From positions 1-32,413 of the forward strand of contig PUKM01000024.1 of NCBI GenBank assembly GCA_003552325.1: 32,413 nucleotides of DNA, in the 5' to 3' direction. The stretch's first letter is position 1, and every line of letters begins with the position of its first letter. Made by a program: the position numbers and the translations under genes. Source of the DNA: Natrialbaceae archaeon (GTDB lineage Archaea; Halobacteriota; Halobacteria; Halobacteriales; Natrialbaceae). This document shows, piece after piece, positions 31,104 to 32,413 of the stretch. The notes beneath the pieces are model-generated. The model was not told the DNA's origin, made no database searches, and was given only the letters and a program-made list of their open reading frames with translations.

Positions 31104-32240
31104 TTAGGTTTCGTGTCGTGGATCGAGTGCGTCTCGCAGGGCATCACCGAGGAAGTTGAACGACAACACGGTGAAAAACAGGAAGATCCCTGGAATCGTT
31201 GCGACCCACCAGGCCGTCGCCAGGTGGTTCCGGCCATCCGAAATGATGCGCCCCCACGACCAGATGTTGGGGTCGCCAAATCCGAGGAAGGCCAGCACGG
31301 CTTCAGTCAGGATCATCACTGGGATGATCAACGTCGCTGCCGTGATGATCGTGTTCGACACGTTTGGCAGAATGTGGCGTCGAATAATGTAGGCCTTCCC
31401 TGCACCGGCGGCCTCGGCCGCCTGGATGTAGGACTCTTCGCTCCGTTGGAGTGCTTCCGACCGCACGAGGCGGGCAGTCCCACCCCAGCCAGTAAACGCG
31501 AGGATAACGATCAGGAGGAAGAGGCTGCCACCGTAGATGTAGACGAGCAGGACGATCAGGAAGAACGTCGGGAACGTCATCAGGAGGTCGACGAAGCGCA
31601 TGAGCACCTCGTCGATCCAGCCGCCCGAGAACGCAGCCGTTGCACCGACGACGCTCGCAAGGATGATGCTGAACAGCGTCGCGATCAGGCCAACCTGGAG
31701 GCTAACCTGTGCGCCCGTAATCGTGACCTCGAGGATATCTTCTCCAGTTCGGTGGGTACCGAAGGGATGTGCCCACTCCCCACCGAAGAAGACCGGTGGT
31801 GCGTTTGGATTACCCCAGTTTGGCTCGGGGTGGCCGATGATGAGTGGCCCGACGGTCCCCATCACGAAGATAATCGCGAGGAAGCCGAGACTCCATATCG
31901 CGGCCGTATTCTGTTTGAACTTCGACCAGTAGTACATCGTCATTCGCTTGTTTTGGTACAGGGGGACGACGACGTACCAGAACAATGCAACCAATGTCAG
32001 GCCAAAGAGCCAGTCGACGTTATTGGGGGTCAGTGACAACTCGAAAAGTATCAGGTCCTGTTCGAGGACCGGGTGACGCTCGGCGACAAAGAGGAAATCA
32101 TAGAGCCAGAGCAGGCCAACGGCAAGCAACGACAGCGTCGATCCGACCGTCTTTCGGTCGAAATTGAACCGCCCCGTCTCGTACTCCTCCCAGTCGATCT
32201 GTCCGATTTCGATTCTATCTGGTGAAGTGTCTGTTGCCAT
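31104..32240 (-). CDS. dppC: Dipeptide/oligopeptide ABC transporter permease (DppC-type)
   Basis: The inner permease subunit, 378 aa. Its hydrophobic segments include two far upstream of the conserved permease core (about residues 30-50 and 70-92). HPFGTHRTGEDILEVTITGAQVSLQVGL is the start of the DppC core, and the EAA loop reads EEYIQAAEAAGAGKAYIIRRHILPN-like (SYIQAAEAAGAG, RRHILPNVSN), the contact with the ATPases. FNFLGDALRDALDPRHET is the typical C-terminal end. At 378 residues it is longer than the usual 280-300 because of the extra N-terminal helices. Its ATG at 32240 shares one base with the stop of the upstream dppB gene (TAATG). Confidence 0.9.
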   Translation of the reverse strand: MATDTSPDRIEIGQIDWEEYETGRFNFDRKTVGSTLSLLAVGLLWLYDFLFVAERHPVLEQDLILFELSLTPNNVDWLFGLTLVALFWYVVVPLYQNKRMTMYYWSKFKQNTAAIWSLGFLAIIFVMGTVGPLIIGHPEPNWGNPNAPPVFFGGEWAHPFGTHRTGEDILEVTITGAQVSLQVGLIATLFSIILASVVGATAAFSGGWIDEVLMRFVDLLMTFPTFFLIVLLVYIYGGSLFLLIVILAFTGWGGTARLVRSEALQRSEESYIQAAEAAGAGKAYIIRRHILPNVSNTIITAATLIIPVMILTEAVLAFLGFGDPNIWSWGRIISDGRNHLATAWWVATIPGIFLFFTVLSFNFLGDALRDALDPRHET

Positions 32241-32413
32241 TAGTTTCTCCCCTCGTAGGTAATCCGTGGGTCAAGCACGGTGTACAGGATGTCCTGTAGC
32301 AAGTTCCCAAGAATCGCGATAATGACCGGGACCAGCGTGGTCGCGAGGACCAGTGGCGTGTCCATGTTGATGATCGCATTGTAGCTCACGAGGCCGAGGC
32401 CGGGAATACCGAA
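32240..32413 (-). CDS. dppB: Dipeptide/oligopeptide ABC transporter permease (DppB-type), C-terminal fragment
   Basis: The window cuts this gene; only the last 57 codons and the stop are seen. The readable end, FGIPGLGLVSYNAIINMDTP, VLATTLVPVIIAILGNLL and DILYTVLDPRITYEGRN, matches the C-terminus of DppB/OppB permeases: a Gly-rich loop after the EAA motif, the last membrane helix, and the LDPRI motif. The stop TAA overlaps the dppC ATG by one base. Substrate-binding protein and promoter must lie beyond the window edge. Confidence 0.88.
   Translation of the reverse strand, partial: FGIPGLGLVSYNAIINMDTPLVLATTLVPVIIAILGNLLQDILYTVLDPRITYEGRN

Noticed and set aside
1..32413. CRISPR arrays, tRNA or rRNA genes, IS elements, integrases
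   Set aside because: No regularly spaced direct repeats, no recognisable tRNA-like folds, and no transposase or integrase motifs were seen on reading both strands; weak or degenerate tRNA genes cannot be excluded without a search tool.

Overview
The window is a stretch of haloarchaeal chromosome, most likely from the Natrialbales (Natrinema/Haloterrigena/Natronorubrum type). The basis is GC-rich DNA, strongly acidic proteins, many genes whose AT-rich TATA box lies about 25-30 bases before the start codon (leaderless transcripts), very frequent CTCGAG hexamers, and archaeal families (Dph6, DUF373, archaeal SppA, GvpA/N/O, type IV pilin of the VSPVIG type, haloarchaeal PurF, archaeal HGPRTase, CoaBC). 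No replication, phage, IS or CRISPR signature was seen, and no tRNA or rRNA.

Layout. 1-6.4 kb (minus): diphthine-ammonia ligase (3' end at the window edge), DUF373 membrane protein, SppA-like protease, coiled-coil protein, and a glycoside-hydrolase-2-like protein that appears to have lost its catalytic nucleophile. 6.5-10.2 kb: small zinc-ribbon protein, a phosphoribosyltransferase, a MATE exporter and methylthioadenosine phosphorylase. 10.15-11.8 kb (minus): three tandem paralogues, each exactly 167 codons, with two membrane segments and two CxxC motifs. 11.9-13.4 kb: purF. 13.5-17.3 kb (minus): a multi-domain sensor kinase with a degenerate receiver, a DUF420 protein and an HD-domain protein. 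17.5-21.6 kb: a DUF3267 putative membrane metalloprotease, glycerate 2-kinase, an SDR gene interrupted by one in-frame TAA, and a LysE-type exporter. 21.6-23.9 kb (minus): CHY zinc-finger protein and a gvpA-gvpN-gvpO gas-vesicle cluster without gvpC or the gvpF-M genes. 24.0-25.8 kb: FAD oxidoreductase, a response regulator with Glu in place of the phospho-accepting Asp, and a type IV pilin. 26.1-28.6 kb (plus): coaBC, a DUF7344-like protein and hpt. 28.7 kb to the end (minus): a dipeptide/oligopeptide ABC transporter operon (B-C-D-F; the B gene is cut by the window edge).

How the genes relate. Nucleotide and cofactor salvage or synthesis recurs (mtnP, purF, hpt, a second phosphoribosyltransferase, coaBC), but these genes are interspersed as separate units. 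Clear multi-gene transcription units are dppBCDF, gvpANO, the 167-codon family (two of three members overlap by ATGA) and probably SDR-glycerate kinase.

The least explained signals are a 73-bp imperfect repeat found twice in intergenic DNA (7532-7604 and 25953-26025), whose ends can pair as a long stem on the minus strand, the gas-vesicle mini-cluster with a zinc-knuckle GvpO, the nonsense-interrupted SDR, and three apparent pseudo-enzymes or pseudo-receivers. All functional calls are by reading of motifs and memory of families; no database search was run.
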